NCBI RefSeq assembly: GCF_900635955.1 | Contig: NZ_LR134201.1 | Coordinates: 1,922,001-1,986,000, forward strand | DNA from: Cedecea lapagei | GTDB lineage: Bacteria; Pseudomonadota; Gammaproteobacteria; Enterobacterales; Enterobacteriaceae | Direction: 5' to 3' | Length of the DNA: 64,000 bases | Translations under genes and position numbers: made by a program | The notes under the pieces: model-generated | Told to the model about the DNA's origin: nothing | Seen by the model: the letters and a program-made list of their open reading frames with translations, nothing else | Database searches by the model: none | Shown here: positions 8,143 through 17,678 of the stretch, piece by piece | How the letters are laid out: each line of letters starts with the position of its first letter | How positions within the stretch are numbered: position 1 is the stretch's first letter

Positions 8143-9705
8143 ATGCAAACACAAAAACCAGCACTTGAACTCCTGAGCAGCGAAGCTGCCTACCGTGAAA
8201 ACCCGACGGCCCTTTTCCACCAGCTGTGCGGCGCTCGTCCTGCAACGCTGCTGCTGGAGTCAGCCGACATCAACAGCAAAAACGATTTAAAGAGCCTGCT
8301 GCTGGTGGATAGCGCGCTGCGCATTACGGCGCTGGGTGACACCGTCACTGTACAGGCGCTGTCTGCGAACGGTGCCTCTTTACTGCCGCTTCTGGATGCC
8401 GCCCTGCCGGCGGGTGTTGAAAATGAACGTTTCCCTGATGGCCGCACCTTACGCTTCCCGGGAAGCAGCAGCTTATTAGATGAAGATGCACGCCTGTGCT
8501 CGCTGTCGGTCTTTGACGCTTTCCGCATCATGCAGGAGCTGGTGACTCTGCCCGCTGACGAGCGAGACGCCATGTTCTTTGGTGGCCTGTTCGCTTATGA
8601 CCTGGTGGCCGGTTTCGAAGATCTGCCGCAGCTTAAGCAGGATAACCGCTGCCCGGATTACTGCTTCTACCTGGCCGAAACTTTACTGACCATCGATCAC
8701 CAGAAAAAACAGACCCGCATTCAGGCCAGCCTGTTTACGCCGTCAGAGAGCGAGAAACAGCGACTGATTAAGCGCACGGAACAGCTTCGCCAGCAAATCA
8801 GCGAAGAGCCTGCTGCGCTGCCGGTGCAGAAAGTTGAGCACATGAGCTGTGAAGTTAACCAAAGTGATGAAGAGTTCGGCGCGGTTGTTCGCCAGATGCA
8901 AAAAGCCATCCGCATCGGCGAAATTTTCCAGGTTGTGCCTTCTCGTCGCTTCTCGCTGCCCTGCCCGTCGCCGCTGGCCGCTTACCAGACGCTGAAGAAG
9001 AGCAACCCAAGCCCCTACATGTTCTTTATGCAGGACAACGACTTTACGCTGTTCGGCGCTTCTCCGGAAAGCTCGCTGAAATACGACGCGACGAACCGCC
9101 AGATTGAGATCTACCCGATTGCCGGCACGCGCCCGCGCGGTCGTCGCGCAGACGGCTCTTTGGATCGTGACCTGGACAGCCGCATCGAACTGGAAATGCG
9201 CACCGACCATAAAGAGCTCTCCGAGCATTTAATGCTGGTTGACCTGGCGCGTAACGACCTGGCCCGCATTTGTACTCCGGGCAGCCGCTATGTGGCCGAT
9301 TTAACCAAAGTTGATCGCTACTCTTTTGTCATGCACCTGGTCTCCCGCGTCGTCGGCGAGCTTCGCCATGACCTGGACGTGCTGCACGCCTACCGCGCCT
9401 GCATGAACATGGGCACCCTGAGCGGCGCGCCGAAAGTGCGTGCGATGCAGCTGATTGCCGGTGCCGAAGGCGTTCGCCGCGGCAGCTACGGCGGTGCGGT
9501 GGGTTACTTTACCGCCCACGGCGACCTTGATACCTGCATCGTTATCCGCTCCGCCTACGTTGAAGACGGGATCGCCACCGTGCAGGCAGGCGCTGGCGTG
9601 GTTCTGGATTCTGACCCGCAGTCCGAAGCCGACGAAACCCGCAACAAAGCCCGCGCCGTTTTGCGCGCCATTGCTACCGCGCATCACGCACAGGAGATTT
9701 TCTAA
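8143..9705 (+). CDS. trpE: Anthranilate synthase component I
   Basis: Makes anthranilate from chorismate, using ammonia supplied by the TrpG domain of TrpD. 520 residues, the E. coli length, with ATG at 8143 after the attenuator. The N-terminal tryptophan feedback site LLESADINSKNDLKSLLL is present near residue 40. The chorismate-binding domain is marked by GRRADGSLDRDLD, RNDLARICTPGSRYV, NMGTLSGAPKVRAM and SYGGAVGYF. The stop TAA overlaps the trpD ATG by one base (TAATG), ensuring equal production of the two subunits. Confidence 0.98.
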   Translation: MQTQKPALELLSSEAAYRENPTALFHQLCGARPATLLLESADINSKNDLKSLLLVDSALRITALGDTVTVQALSANGASLLPLLDAALPAGVENERFPDGRTLRFPGSSSLLDEDARLCSLSVFDAFRIMQELVTLPADERDAMFFGGLFAYDLVAGFEDLPQLKQDNRCPDYCFYLAETLLTIDHQKKQTRIQASLFTPSESEKQRLIKRTEQLRQQISEEPAALPVQKVEHMSCEVNQSDEEFGAVVRQMQKAIRIGEIFQVVPSRRFSLPCPSPLAAYQTLKKSNPSPYMFFMQDNDFTLFGASPESSLKYDATNRQIEIYPIAGTRPRGRRADGSLDRDLDSRIELEMRTDHKELSEHLMLVDLARNDLARICTPGSRYVADLTKVDRYSFVMHLVSRVVGELRHDLDVLHAYRACMNMGTLSGAPKVRAMQLIAGAEGVRRGSYGGAVGYFTAHGDLDTCIVIRSAYVEDGIATVQAGAGVVLDSDPQSEADETRNKARAVLRAIATAHHAQEIF

Positions 9706-11300
9706 TGGCTGACATTCTGCTGCTCGATAATATCGACTCATTCACCTATAACCTGGCAGACCAGCTTCGCGCCAACGGTCACAATGTGGTGATTTACCGT
9801 AACCATGTTCCGGCGCAGACCCTGATTGAACGTCTGGCCACCATGGATAACCCGATTCTGATGTTATCCCCGGGCCCCGGCGCGCCAAGCGAAGCGGGCT
9901 GTATGCCTGAATTGCTGACGCGCATGCGCGGCAAGCTGCCGATCATCGGCATCTGCCTGGGACACCAGGCCATCGTTGAAGCTTACGGCGGCTATGTGGG
10001 TCAGGCGGGTGAAATCCTGCACGGCAAAGCCTCCTCTATTTCTCATGACGGCGAAGCGATGTTCGCCGGGCTGCCTAACCCGCTGCCGGTTGCACGTTAT
10101 CACTCGCTTGTCGGCAGCAATATTCCTGCCGGGCTGACCATCAACGCGCACTTCAACGGCATGGTGATGGCGGTTCGTCATGAGGCCGACCGGGTTGTGG
10201 GCTTCCAGTTCCACCCGGAATCCATCCTGACCAGCCACGGCGCTCGCCTGCTGGAGCAGACGCTCGACTGGGCGCTGCAGAAGCTGAAGCAGGCCAACAC
10301 GCTGCAGCCGATCCTCGATAAACTTTACCAGGCGCAAACCCTGAGCCGCGAAGAGAGCCACCAGCTGTTTTCCGCCATCGTGCGCGGTGAGTTAAAACCA
10401 GAGCAGCTTGCGGCAGCGCTGGTCAGCATGAAGGTGCGCGGCGAACATCCGAACGAAATCGCCGGGGCTGCCTCCGCCCTGCTCGAACACGCTGCACCGT
10501 TCCCAAGTCCGAGCTACGAATTTGCCGATATCGTCGGCACCGGCGGCGACGGCAGCAACAGCATTAATATCTCGACCGCCAGCGCCTTTGTGGCTGCGGC
10601 TGTGGGGCTTAAGGTCGCCAAACACGGCAACCGCAGCGTCTCCAGCAAGTCCGGTTCATCCGATCTGCTGGCAGCGTTTGGCATTAACCTTGAGATGAAC
10701 GCCGATGCTTCCCGCAAAGCGCTGGACGAGCTGGGCGTCTGTTTCCTGTTTGCGCCGAAATACCATACGGGTTTCCGCCATGCGATGCCCGTTCGCCAGC
10801 AGCTAAAAACGCGCACCCTGTTTAATGTGCTGGGGCCGCTGATTAACCCGGCGCATCCGCCGCTGGCGCTGATTGGCGTTTACAGCCCGGAGCTGGTGCT
10901 GCCTATTGCAGAAACCCTGCGCGTCCTCGGCTACAAGCGTGCGGCCGTTGTTCACAGCGGCGGCATGGATGAAGTTTCGCTTCACGCTCCAACGCTGGTT
11001 GCCGAGCTGAATAACGGCGAAATTAAAAGTTACCAGCTGACCGCCGCCGATTTTGACCTCCCGGCCTACCATCAGGAAGCACTGGCGGGCGGCACGCCTG
11101 AAGAAAACCGTGACATTCTGACTCGCCTGCTACAAGGTAAAGGTGAGACGGCACACGAGTCTGCCGTCGCGGCAAACGTGGCCATGCTGATGCGGCTGCA
11201 CGGCCATGAAGACCTGAAGGCAAACGCGCAGAAAGTGCTGGATGTATTACGTAGCGGTGCTGCATATGACCGCGTGACCGCGCTCGCGGGAAGAGGATAA
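9705..11300 (+). CDS. trpD: Bifunctional glutamine amidotransferase / anthranilate phosphoribosyltransferase
   Basis: Fused TrpG-TrpD, 531 residues as in E. coli. Residues 1-195 are a class I glutamine amidotransferase: catalytic Cys in IIGICLGHQAI, His and Glu in FQFHPESILTS. Residues about 200-531 are anthranilate phosphoribosyltransferase, with the PRPP-binding GTGGDGSNSINIST and KHGNRSVSSKSGSSD. Catalyses ammonia supply to TrpE and then the transfer of phosphoribose to anthranilate. Overlaps trpE by one base; four bases separate it from trpC. Confidence 0.98.
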   Translation: MADILLLDNIDSFTYNLADQLRANGHNVVIYRNHVPAQTLIERLATMDNPILMLSPGPGAPSEAGCMPELLTRMRGKLPIIGICLGHQAIVEAYGGYVGQAGEILHGKASSISHDGEAMFAGLPNPLPVARYHSLVGSNIPAGLTINAHFNGMVMAVRHEADRVVGFQFHPESILTSHGARLLEQTLDWALQKLKQANTLQPILDKLYQAQTLSREESHQLFSAIVRGELKPEQLAAALVSMKVRGEHPNEIAGAASALLEHAAPFPSPSYEFADIVGTGGDGSNSINISTASAFVAAAVGLKVAKHGNRSVSSKSGSSDLLAAFGINLEMNADASRKALDELGVCFLFAPKYHTGFRHAMPVRQQLKTRTLFNVLGPLINPAHPPLALIGVYSPELVLPIAETLRVLGYKRAAVVHSGGMDEVSLHAPTLVAELNNGEIKSYQLTAADFDLPAYHQEALAGGTPEENRDILTRLLQGKGETAHESAVAANVAMLMRLHGHEDLKANAQKVLDVLRSGAAYDRVTALAGRG

Positions 11301-11304
11301 GGTA

Positions 11305-12666
11305 ATGCAGGAAACCGTATTAAACCGCATCGTGGCTGATAAAGCGCTGTGGGTCGAAGCCCGCAAACAGCAGCAGCCGCTGGCGAGTTTCCAGAATGAG
11401 ATAGTGCCAGCCACGCGCAATTTCTATCATGCGCTGCAGGGCGCCCGCACCGTCTTCATTCTTGAATGCAAAAAAGCGTCCCCGTCTAAAGGGGTTATCC
11501 GCGACGATTTCGACCCGGCCCGAATTGCCGGCGTATATAAGCATTATGCTTCTGCGGTATCGGTGCTGACCGACGAAAAATACTTTCAGGGCAGCTTTGA
11601 TTTTCTGCCGATCGTCAGCGGTATTGTCAGCCAGCCGGTGCTGTGCAAAGACTTTATTATCGACGCTTACCAGATTCATCTGGCACGTTTTTACCAGGCG
11701 GACGCCTGCCTGCTGATGCTTTCGGTTCTGGACGACGAACAGTATCGCCAGCTTGCCGCAGTAGCCCATAGTCTGAACATGGGCGTGCTGACCGAAGTGA
11801 GCAATGAGGAAGAGCTGGAGAGAGCTATCGAGCTTGGCGCCAAAGTGGTCGGCATTAACAACCGCGACCTGCGTGACCTGTCCATCGATCTGAACCGCAC
11901 TCGTCAGCTGGCGCCACGTCTGACGCACGGCGTAACGGTTATCAGCGAGTCAGGCATTAATAATTATGCTCAGGTCCGCGAACTTAGCCACTTCGCCAAC
12001 GGCTTCCTGATTGGCTCCGCGCTGATGAGCGAAGACGACCTGAACGCCGCGGTACGCCGCGTGCTGCTTGGGGAGAACAAAGTCTGCGGCCTGACGCGAG
12101 GTGAAGATGCCCGCGCAGCGCAGGAGGCCGGAGCGCTGTATGGCGGACTGATCTTCGTACCTGCGTCACCTCGCTTTGTTAGCGATGATAAAGCCGCAGC
12201 GGTGATTTCCGCCGCCCCGCTTCGCTACGTTGGCGTATTCAGAAATACGCCGGTCGCAGAAGTCGTGGAGAAAGTAGAGAAATTCTCGCTCAGTGCTGTT
12301 CAGCTCCACGGCGCTGAGAGCCAGGAATACATTAATGAGCTAAGAGCCCTGCTGCCGGAGAAAACGCAAATCTGGAAGGCGCTGAGCGTGGCCGACACGC
12401 TGCCGGAGCGCAACCTGCAGCACGTCGATAAATATGTATTCGATAACGGCCAGGGCGGCACAGGGCAAAGCTTCGACTGGCGACTGTTAGCCGGACAAAA
12501 GCTGGAAAACGTGATTCTGGCGGGCGGCCTCGGAGCGGATAACTGCGTTGAAGCGGCAAAAGCCGGCTGCGCGGGACTGGATTTCAACTCTGGCGTGGAA
12601 AGCGCGCCGGGAATAAAAGATGCTAACAAGCTGGCTGCGGTCTTCCGGACCCTGCGGGCTTACTAA
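11305..12666 (+). CDS. trpC: Bifunctional indole-3-glycerol-phosphate synthase / phosphoribosylanthranilate isomerase
   Basis: Two fused TIM barrels, 453 residues as in E. coli, doing steps 3 and 4 of tryptophan synthesis. The TrpC barrel (1-255) shows FILECKKASPSKGVIR, PVLCKDFIID and VVGINNRDLRDL. The TrpF barrel (257-453) begins KVCGLTRGEDARAA and contains VQLHGAESQEYI and FDNGQGGTGQSFDW. Note KVCGLTR carries the usual catalytic Cys of TrpF. Third cistron of the operon. Confidence 0.98.
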   Translation: MQETVLNRIVADKALWVEARKQQQPLASFQNEIVPATRNFYHALQGARTVFILECKKASPSKGVIRDDFDPARIAGVYKHYASAVSVLTDEKYFQGSFDFLPIVSGIVSQPVLCKDFIIDAYQIHLARFYQADACLLMLSVLDDEQYRQLAAVAHSLNMGVLTEVSNEEELERAIELGAKVVGINNRDLRDLSIDLNRTRQLAPRLTHGVTVISESGINNYAQVRELSHFANGFLIGSALMSEDDLNAAVRRVLLGENKVCGLTRGEDARAAQEAGALYGGLIFVPASPRFVSDDKAAAVISAAPLRYVGVFRNTPVAEVVEKVEKFSLSAVQLHGAESQEYINELRALLPEKTQIWKALSVADTLPERNLQHVDKYVFDNGQGGTGQSFDWRLLAGQKLENVILAGGLGADNCVEAAKAGCAGLDFNSGVESAPGIKDANKLAAVFRTLRAY

Positions 12667-12678
12667 GGAAGAGATACC

Positions 12679-13869
12679 ATGACTTTACTGAACCCCTATT
12701 TTGGTGAATTTGGCGGCATGTACGTGCCGCAGATCCTGATGCCTGCCCTGCGCCAGCTTGAAGAAGCGTTCGTAGCGGCGCAAAGCGATGCGGAGTTCCA
12801 GGCGGAGTTTACCGACCTGCTGAAGAACTACGCGGGTCGCCCAACGGCCCTGACCAAATGCCGCAACTTGACGGCCGGAACCAACACCACGCTGTACCTC
12901 AAACGTGAAGATCTGCTTCACGGCGGCGCGCACAAAACCAACCAGGTACTGGGCCAGGCGCTGCTCGCCAAACGTATGGGCAAAACCGAGATCATCGCTG
13001 AAACTGGCGCAGGCCAGCACGGCGTGGCCTCTGCGCTCGCCAGCGCCCTGCTCGGCCTGAAATGCCGTATCTACATGGGGGCAAAAGACGTTGAGCGCCA
13101 GTCGCCTAACGTCTTCCGTATGCGCCTGATGGGTGCAGAAGTGATTCCGGTACACAGCGGCTCATCGACCCTGAAAGATGCCTGTAACGAGGCGCTGCGC
13201 GACTGGTCTGCAAGCTATGAAACCGCGCACTACATGCTGGGCACCGCTGCAGGTCCGCATCCGTTCCCGACTATCGTGCGTGAGTTCCAGCGCATGATCG
13301 GCGAAGAAACTAAAGCGCAGATTCTGGAAAAAGAAGGTCGCCTGCCTGACGCGGTGATCGCCTGCGTGGGCGGCGGCTCCAACGCCATCGGCATGTTTGC
13401 CGACTTTATTGAAGAGACCAGCGTCGGCCTGATTGGCGTTGAGCCTGCAGGGCACGGGATTGAAACCGGCGAGCACGGCGCGCCGCTGAAACATGGCCGC
13501 GTGGGCATTTACTTCGGCATGAAGTCGCCGATGATGCAGACCGACGAGGGGCAAATTGAAGAGTCTTACTCCATCTCTGCCGGCCTGGACTTCCCGTCCG
13601 TTGGGCCGCAGCACGCTCATCTGAACAGCACCGGCCGCGCCGATTACGTCTCCATTACCGATAACGAAGCGCTGGACGCCTTTAAAACACTGTGCCGCAG
13701 CGAAGGGATTATCCCTGCGCTGGAGTCCTCCCACGCCCTCGCCCATGCGTTGAAAATGATGCGCTTGAACCCTGAAAAAGAGCAGCTGTTGGTAGTGAAC
13801 CTCTCTGGCCGCGGCGACAAAGACATCTTCACCGTCCACGATATTCTGAAAGCACGAGGGGAAATGTAA
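12679..13869 (+). CDS. trpB: Tryptophan synthase beta chain
   Basis: PLP enzyme joining indole and serine. 396 residues. The Schiff-base Lys is in GGAHKTNQVLGQ near residue 86; the catalytic Glu follows in ETGAGQHGVASA; the phosphate-binding loop is CVGGGSNAIGMF; the C-terminus has LSGRGDKDIFTV. The stop overlaps the trpA start by one base (TAATG), as expected for subunits of one alpha2-beta2 complex that channels indole. Confidence 0.98.
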   Translation: MTLLNPYFGEFGGMYVPQILMPALRQLEEAFVAAQSDAEFQAEFTDLLKNYAGRPTALTKCRNLTAGTNTTLYLKREDLLHGGAHKTNQVLGQALLAKRMGKTEIIAETGAGQHGVASALASALLGLKCRIYMGAKDVERQSPNVFRMRLMGAEVIPVHSGSSTLKDACNEALRDWSASYETAHYMLGTAAGPHPFPTIVREFQRMIGEETKAQILEKEGRLPDAVIACVGGGSNAIGMFADFIEETSVGLIGVEPAGHGIETGEHGAPLKHGRVGIYFGMKSPMMQTDEGQIEESYSISAGLDFPSVGPQHAHLNSTGRADYVSITDNEALDAFKTLCRSEGIIPALESSHALAHALKMMRLNPEKEQLLVVNLSGRGDKDIFTVHDILKARGEM

Positions 13870-14675
13870 TGGAACGTTATCATCATCTTTTTGAGAAGCT
13901 GCAGGCCCGCAAGGAAGGCGCATTCGTTCCCTTTGTGACGCTGGGCGATCCTAACCCTGAGCTTTCGCTGAAAATTATCGATGCGCTGATCGAAGGCGGC
14001 GCGGATGCGCTGGAGCTGGGTATTCCATTCTCCGATCCGCTTGCGGATGGCCCGACCATTCAGGGCGCTGCGCTGCGTGCTTTTGCCTCTGACGTCACGC
14101 CAACCCAGTGCTTTGAAATGCTGGCGACGATCCGCAAAAAATACCCGGAGATCCCGATTGGCCTGCTGATGTATGCCAACCTGGTCTTTAACCGCGGCAT
14201 CGACGAGTTCTACGCGCTGTGTGCCCAGGTGGGGGTGGATTCCGTGCTGGTAGCCGATGTGCCGGTTGAAGAATCCGCAGAGTTCCGTCACGCGGCGATG
14301 CGCCACGGCGTAGCGCCTATCTTTATCTGCCCGCCAAACGCAGACGACGCGCTGCTGCGTGAAATTTCGTCCCACGGCAGAGGTTACACTTATCTGCTCT
14401 CCCGCGCAGGCGTGACGGGTACGGAAACGCGCGCCCAGCTACCGCTGAACCATCTGATTGATAAACTGGGCGAGTACCATGCCGCACCGCCTCTGCAAGG
14501 CTTCGGCATCTCTGAGCCTTCTCAGGTGCGCGATGCGATAGCTGCGGGTGCAGCAGGCGCAATCTCCGGCTCCGCGGTGGTGAAAATCATCGAGAAAAAC
14601 CTTGAGCAGCCGGAAGTAATGCTCAGCGAACTGAAACAGTTCGTGCAGAACATGAAAGCCGCCACGCGCGGTTAA
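13869..14675 (+). CDS. trpA: Tryptophan synthase alpha chain
   Basis: TIM-barrel lyase that splits indole-3-glycerol phosphate into indole and glyceraldehyde-3-phosphate. 268 residues as in E. coli. The catalytic Glu is in PFVTLGDPNPELSL-ALELGIPFSDP and the catalytic Asp in the same loop (DPLADGPTIQ). Phosphate loop GFGISEP and SGSAVV are present. Last gene of the operon, followed 8 bases later by the terminator. Confidence 0.98.
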   Translation: MERYHHLFEKLQARKEGAFVPFVTLGDPNPELSLKIIDALIEGGADALELGIPFSDPLADGPTIQGAALRAFASDVTPTQCFEMLATIRKKYPEIPIGLLMYANLVFNRGIDEFYALCAQVGVDSVLVADVPVEESAEFRHAAMRHGVAPIFICPPNADDALLREISSHGRGYTYLLSRAGVTGTETRAQLPLNHLIDKLGEYHAAPPLQGFGISEPSQVRDAIAAGAAGAISGSAVVKIIEKNLEQPEVMLSELKQFVQNMKAATRG

Positions 14676-14683
14676 TCAGCAAG

Positions 14684-14708
14684 AAGGCCGGGGAGACCCG
14701 GCCTTTTT
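14684..14708. terminator. trp operon terminator, shared with ompW
   Basis: Perfect stem AAGGCCGGG / CCCGGCCTT with a GAGA loop and T5. It lies between the convergent stops of trpA and ompW and has A residues on its left for the opposite strand. Confidence 0.92.
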
Positions 14709-14709
14709 A

Positions 14710-15342
14710 TCAGAAGCGGTAGCCCGCAGAGAACATAAACACCCACGGATCGATGCGGGTCTTGATATTTTGCTGCTCACCTGCGGCTTTGAATTTCACC
14801 GAAGTATCAATGTCCATATACCAGACGGACATGTTCAGCAGCCAGTCTTCGTTCACCAGATAATCCAGCCCGACCTGACCCGCAGCCCCCCACGAATCTT
14901 TCACTTTCAGATCGCTCAAGCCTGCGCTTTTGCCGGTGTCATTGAAACTTGCATCAAAGAAGGTGGTGTAGTTCACCCCGACGCCGACATAAGGCCGCAC
15001 TTTGCTGCCCGCATCGCCAAAGTACCACTGCGCCATCAGCGTCGGCGGCAGCTGATGTACGGTCGCCAGGTCACCGGTTGGCCCAAGCCCAACCTTATGG
15101 CGGAACGGCGTTGCCGCCAGCAGCTCAATGCCGAAGTTATCGGTGACCATATAGTCAAAGGTCAGCCCCAGTTGCGTATTGTTATCAACCTTAAATCCGC
15201 CCATCTTGAGTACATCATCCGACCCGGCGGTTGGACGAACCGTTGCGGTACCTGCGCGCATAAAGAATTCGCCAGCCTGGTGCGCCGAAGCTGCTCCGGA
15301 CAGGCACCCCATCGCCAGTAATGCCAGAGTGAGTTTTTTCAT
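14710..15342 (-). CDS. ompW: Outer membrane protein OmpW
   Basis: Eight-stranded outer-membrane barrel of the OmpW family, 210 residues. Start MKKLTLALLAMGCLSGAASA is a clean Sec signal peptide cut before HQAGEFFMRAG. The strand patterns LGLTFDYMVTDNFGIELLAA and VRPYVGVGVNYTTFFD are family signatures; the protein ends in Phe (SAGYRF), the signal for barrel insertion. I chose the ATG at 15342, behind AAGGGAAGGG; the frame is open 24 codons upstream but that part is not signal-like. Probably a channel for small hydrophobic molecules. Confidence 0.95.
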   Translation of the reverse strand: MKKLTLALLAMGCLSGAASAHQAGEFFMRAGTATVRPTAGSDDVLKMGGFKVDNNTQLGLTFDYMVTDNFGIELLAATPFRHKVGLGPTGDLATVHQLPPTLMAQWYFGDAGSKVRPYVGVGVNYTTFFDASFNDTGKSAGLSDLKVKDSWGAAGQVGLDYLVNEDWLLNMSVWYMDIDTSVKFKAAGEQQNIKTRIDPWVFMFSAGYRF

Positions 15343-15672
15343 AGCCCTTCCCTTGTTATGGTTTTTAACAGCGGGCTGAATATACTCAGAAATAAGTACA
15401 AAGTGATCTAACACCGATCACACTTTGTCTTCTAATTTAACATTCAATGATCTGGATTAATTTTTGGCAGCATCATGAAAAAACAACAAATCGAAACCAG
15501 GTCAATTTTATTGAATTATCAACTTTCGTAAATTTCTGTCATATCTGTACAACCTGCAGGCTAATCGACGCGATTCAACCGCTTACAGGAAGTCTTTGTG
15601 GTGCCACGGCAGGCTCATCCAGGGTACAATTGCCCGCAGATTGATAACCGCTAGCAACACCAAGGAGAGTGC
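15343..15672. promoter_or_regulatory. Divergent ompW / yciC upstream region with an inverted repeat
   Basis: 330 bases without a gene. It contains the inverted repeat GTGATC-7 bases-GATCAC (15403-15421), extended by AAA/TTT on the outside, some 60 bases before the ompW start. The spacing does not fit CRP (GTGA-N6-TCAC). Could be an operator for ompW; the protein is unknown. The yciC ribosome binding site AAGGAG is at 15661-15666. Confidence 0.55.
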
Positions 15673-16416
15673 ATGTCTATCACGGCGGGTTCGGTATACC
15701 GTGACACGGGAAATTTTCTTCGTAATCAGTTCATTACCATATTGCTGATTGCGTTACTTTGCGCCTTAATTTCGGTGATTATTGGCCGCGCGTTTTCGCC
15801 CAGCGAAGAACAAATGGCGATTCTGAGTGAGGGAGATAATCTGGCGGGCAGCGTCGGGCTGTTTGATTTAGTGCAGAATATGTCGCTGGAACAGCAGCAG
15901 GTGTTACTGAAAGCGTCTGCGGCCTCCACGTTTTCTGGCCTGATTGGCAACGCCATTCTGGCAGCCAGCATGCTGGTGCTGATGCAAATCGTTTCTGCAG
16001 GCCAGCGCGTCAGCGCCCTGCGCGCGATTGGTGCCTCTGCGCCCGTCCTGCCGAAAATGTTCATTCTGATCTTCCTGACCACGCTGCTGGTGCAAATCGG
16101 CATCATGCTTGTGGTTGTGCCTGGCGTGCTGCTGGCTATCCTGCTTTCCCTCGCGCCGGTGATGCTGGTGCAGGATAAAACCGGCATTTTCCGCTCCATG
16201 CGCAGCAGCCTGCGCCTGGTGTGGGCGAACATGCGCCTTGTCGCCCCGGCCGTTGTGGCCTGGCTGGCGGCTAAAACGGCGTTACTGCTGCTGGCATCCA
16301 GCTTTGCCGCGCTGTCGCCGGAAGCCGGCGCGGTGATTGCGAATACCATAAGCAACCTGATTTCAGCCGTGCTGCTTATCTACTTATTCCGCCTGTACAT
16401 GCTGATACGTCAATAA
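15673..16416 (+). CDS. yciC: YciC family inner-membrane protein
   Basis: UPF0259 membrane protein, 247 residues as in E. coli. About six hydrophobic stretches are visible, for example QFITILLIALLCALISVIIG, MFILIFLTTLLVQIGIMLVV and TALLLLASSFAAL. No catalytic motif is recognisable. First of a yciC-yciB-yciA run on the plus strand. Function unknown. Confidence 0.93.
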   Translation: MSITAGSVYRDTGNFLRNQFITILLIALLCALISVIIGRAFSPSEEQMAILSEGDNLAGSVGLFDLVQNMSLEQQQVLLKASAASTFSGLIGNAILAASMLVLMQIVSAGQRVSALRAIGASAPVLPKMFILIFLTTLLVQIGIMLVVVPGVLLAILLSLAPVMLVQDKTGIFRSMRSSLRLVWANMRLVAPAVVAWLAAKTALLLLASSFAALSPEAGAVIANTISNLISAVLLIYLFRLYMLIRQ

Positions 16417-16475
16417 CCTTCCCCGACTCCTGACAGCGAGTTATAGTCAGGAGTCACCTCTTTACGGAACAGATT

Positions 16476-17012
16476 ATGAAGCAGTTTCTCGACTTCCTGC
16501 CCCTGATTGTCTTCTTTGCCTTCTACAAGATGTACGACATTTTTGTCGGCACCTGGGCGCTGATCATCGCCACCGCCCTCGCGCTGGTTTACAGCTGGGT
16601 TAAGTATCGCAAGCTGGAAAAAACCACGCTGGTGACCTTTGTGATGGTTGCCGTCTTTGGCGGGCTGACTATTTATTTCCACAACGCCGAATTCATTAAG
16701 TGGAAAGTGTCGCTGATTTACGGCCTGTTCGCCGCCGCTCTGCTGGTGATGCAGTTCGGTATGAACAAGCTGCTGATTCAAAGCATGTTGGGTAAAGAAA
16801 TCACCTTGCCGACCGAAGTGTGGACTCGCCTGAATATCGCCTGGGCGCTGTTCTTCATCGCCTGTGGTTTATTGAATATTTACGTGGCGTTCTGGCTACC
16901 GGAAAGCATCTGGATTAACTTTAAAGTCTTCGGGCTGACCGCCCTCACGCTGGTCTTCACCCTGCTGAGCGGCGTCTATATCTACCGTCATATGCCAAAG
17001 GAAGAGCAGTAA
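16476..17012 (+). CDS. yciB: Inner-membrane-spanning protein YciB (septation protein A family)
   Basis: IspZ/YciB family, 178 residues, with five hydrophobic segments (DFLPLIVFFAFYKMYDIFVG at the start). The family conserved WTRLNIAWALFFI and the C-terminal VSLFTLLSG-like segment are present. In E. coli YciB contributes to envelope synthesis and interacts with division and elongation proteins. The stop overlaps the yciA start by one base (TAATG). Confidence 0.94.
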   Translation: MKQFLDFLPLIVFFAFYKMYDIFVGTWALIIATALALVYSWVKYRKLEKTTLVTFVMVAVFGGLTIYFHNAEFIKWKVSLIYGLFAAALLVMQFGMNKLLIQSMLGKEITLPTEVWTRLNIAWALFFIACGLLNIYVAFWLPESIWINFKVFGLTALTLVFTLLSGVYIYRHMPKEEQ

Positions 17013-17407
17013 TGCCGAACGAATTACCGCAAGGTGAATTAGTGCTGCGCACCCTGGCTATGCCAGCGGACACCAACGCCAACGGCGATATTTTTGGCGG
17101 CTGGCTGATGTCACAGATGGATATGGGCGGCGCCATTCAGGCCAAAGAAATCGCTCATGGCCGCGTGGTGACCGTGCGCGTGGACGGCATGACGTTCCTG
17201 AAGCCGGTGGCGGTGGGCGATGTGGTGTGCTGCTACGCCCGCTGCGTCAAGCGCGGGACAACGTCCATCACCATCAATGTGGAAGTCTGGGTGAAAAAGG
17301 TTTCTTCCGAGCCTATCGGCCAGCGCTACAAAGCCACCGAGGCGATATTTATCTATGTCGCCGTGGATAAAGAAGGCAAGCCTCGTGCGATACCTCAGAT
17401 AGATTAG
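17012..17407 (+). CDS. yciA: Acyl-CoA thioesterase YciA
   Basis: Hot-dog-fold thioesterase, 131 residues, hydrolysing short and medium acyl-CoAs. Seen: LRTLAMPADTNANGDIFGGW, in which Asn and Asp are the catalytic positions of the family, and the C-terminal RPIGQRYKATEAIFIYVAVD-type block. Overlaps yciB by one base. Its last 117 bases reappear, damaged, at 23548-23661 and 27842-27958 inside the toxin array (see repeats). This copy is intact, so it is the chromosomal original. Confidence 0.95.
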   Translation: MPNELPQGELVLRTLAMPADTNANGDIFGGWLMSQMDMGGAIQAKEIAHGRVVTVRVDGMTFLKPVAVGDVVCCYARCVKRGTTSITINVEVWVKKVSSEPIGQRYKATEAIFIYVAVDKEGKPRAIPQID

Positions 17408-17417
17408 TGCTTAAGAG

Positions 17418-17443
17418 AAGCCCGGCAATGCCGGGTTTTTTAT
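17418..17443 (+). terminator. yciA terminator
   Basis: Stem CCCGGCAATGCCGGG followed by T6, directly after the yciA stop. The same hairpin follows both yciA-tail copies in the array. Confidence 0.85.
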
Positions 17444-17582
17444 TGCCGCATTTTATTATGCGGCAATAAGATTCCTGAGAGATGAAATAGGCGTAATCGT
17501 TATCAACAATGCAACGTTACATCCCACCGTATTATTTTTAGAAGACATGTCGCAATTTTAGATATAGTCAGTGAATCAGTCG

Positions 17583-17609
17583 CTGTGTTTTTGTACAGCG
17601 TGATATAGT
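17583..17609 (+). promoter_or_regulatory. symE promoter with LexA-type box
   Basis: CTGTGTTTTTGTACAG at 17583-17598 fits the LexA consensus CTGT-N8-ACAG exactly. It is followed at 17604-17609 by a TATAGT -10, so bound LexA would cover the promoter. E. coli symE is also a LexA-controlled SOS gene. Inference: this copy is SOS inducible. Confidence 0.7.
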
Positions 17610-17678
17610 GTTCAGGTGTTGAAACGGATGGCTTACAGAAGTGAGAAATATTGCATAATAAATTAGTTATGAAATAGC

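Noticed and set aside
15400..15424. CRP site upstream of ompW
   Set aside because: GTGA and TCAC are 11 bases apart rather than 6.
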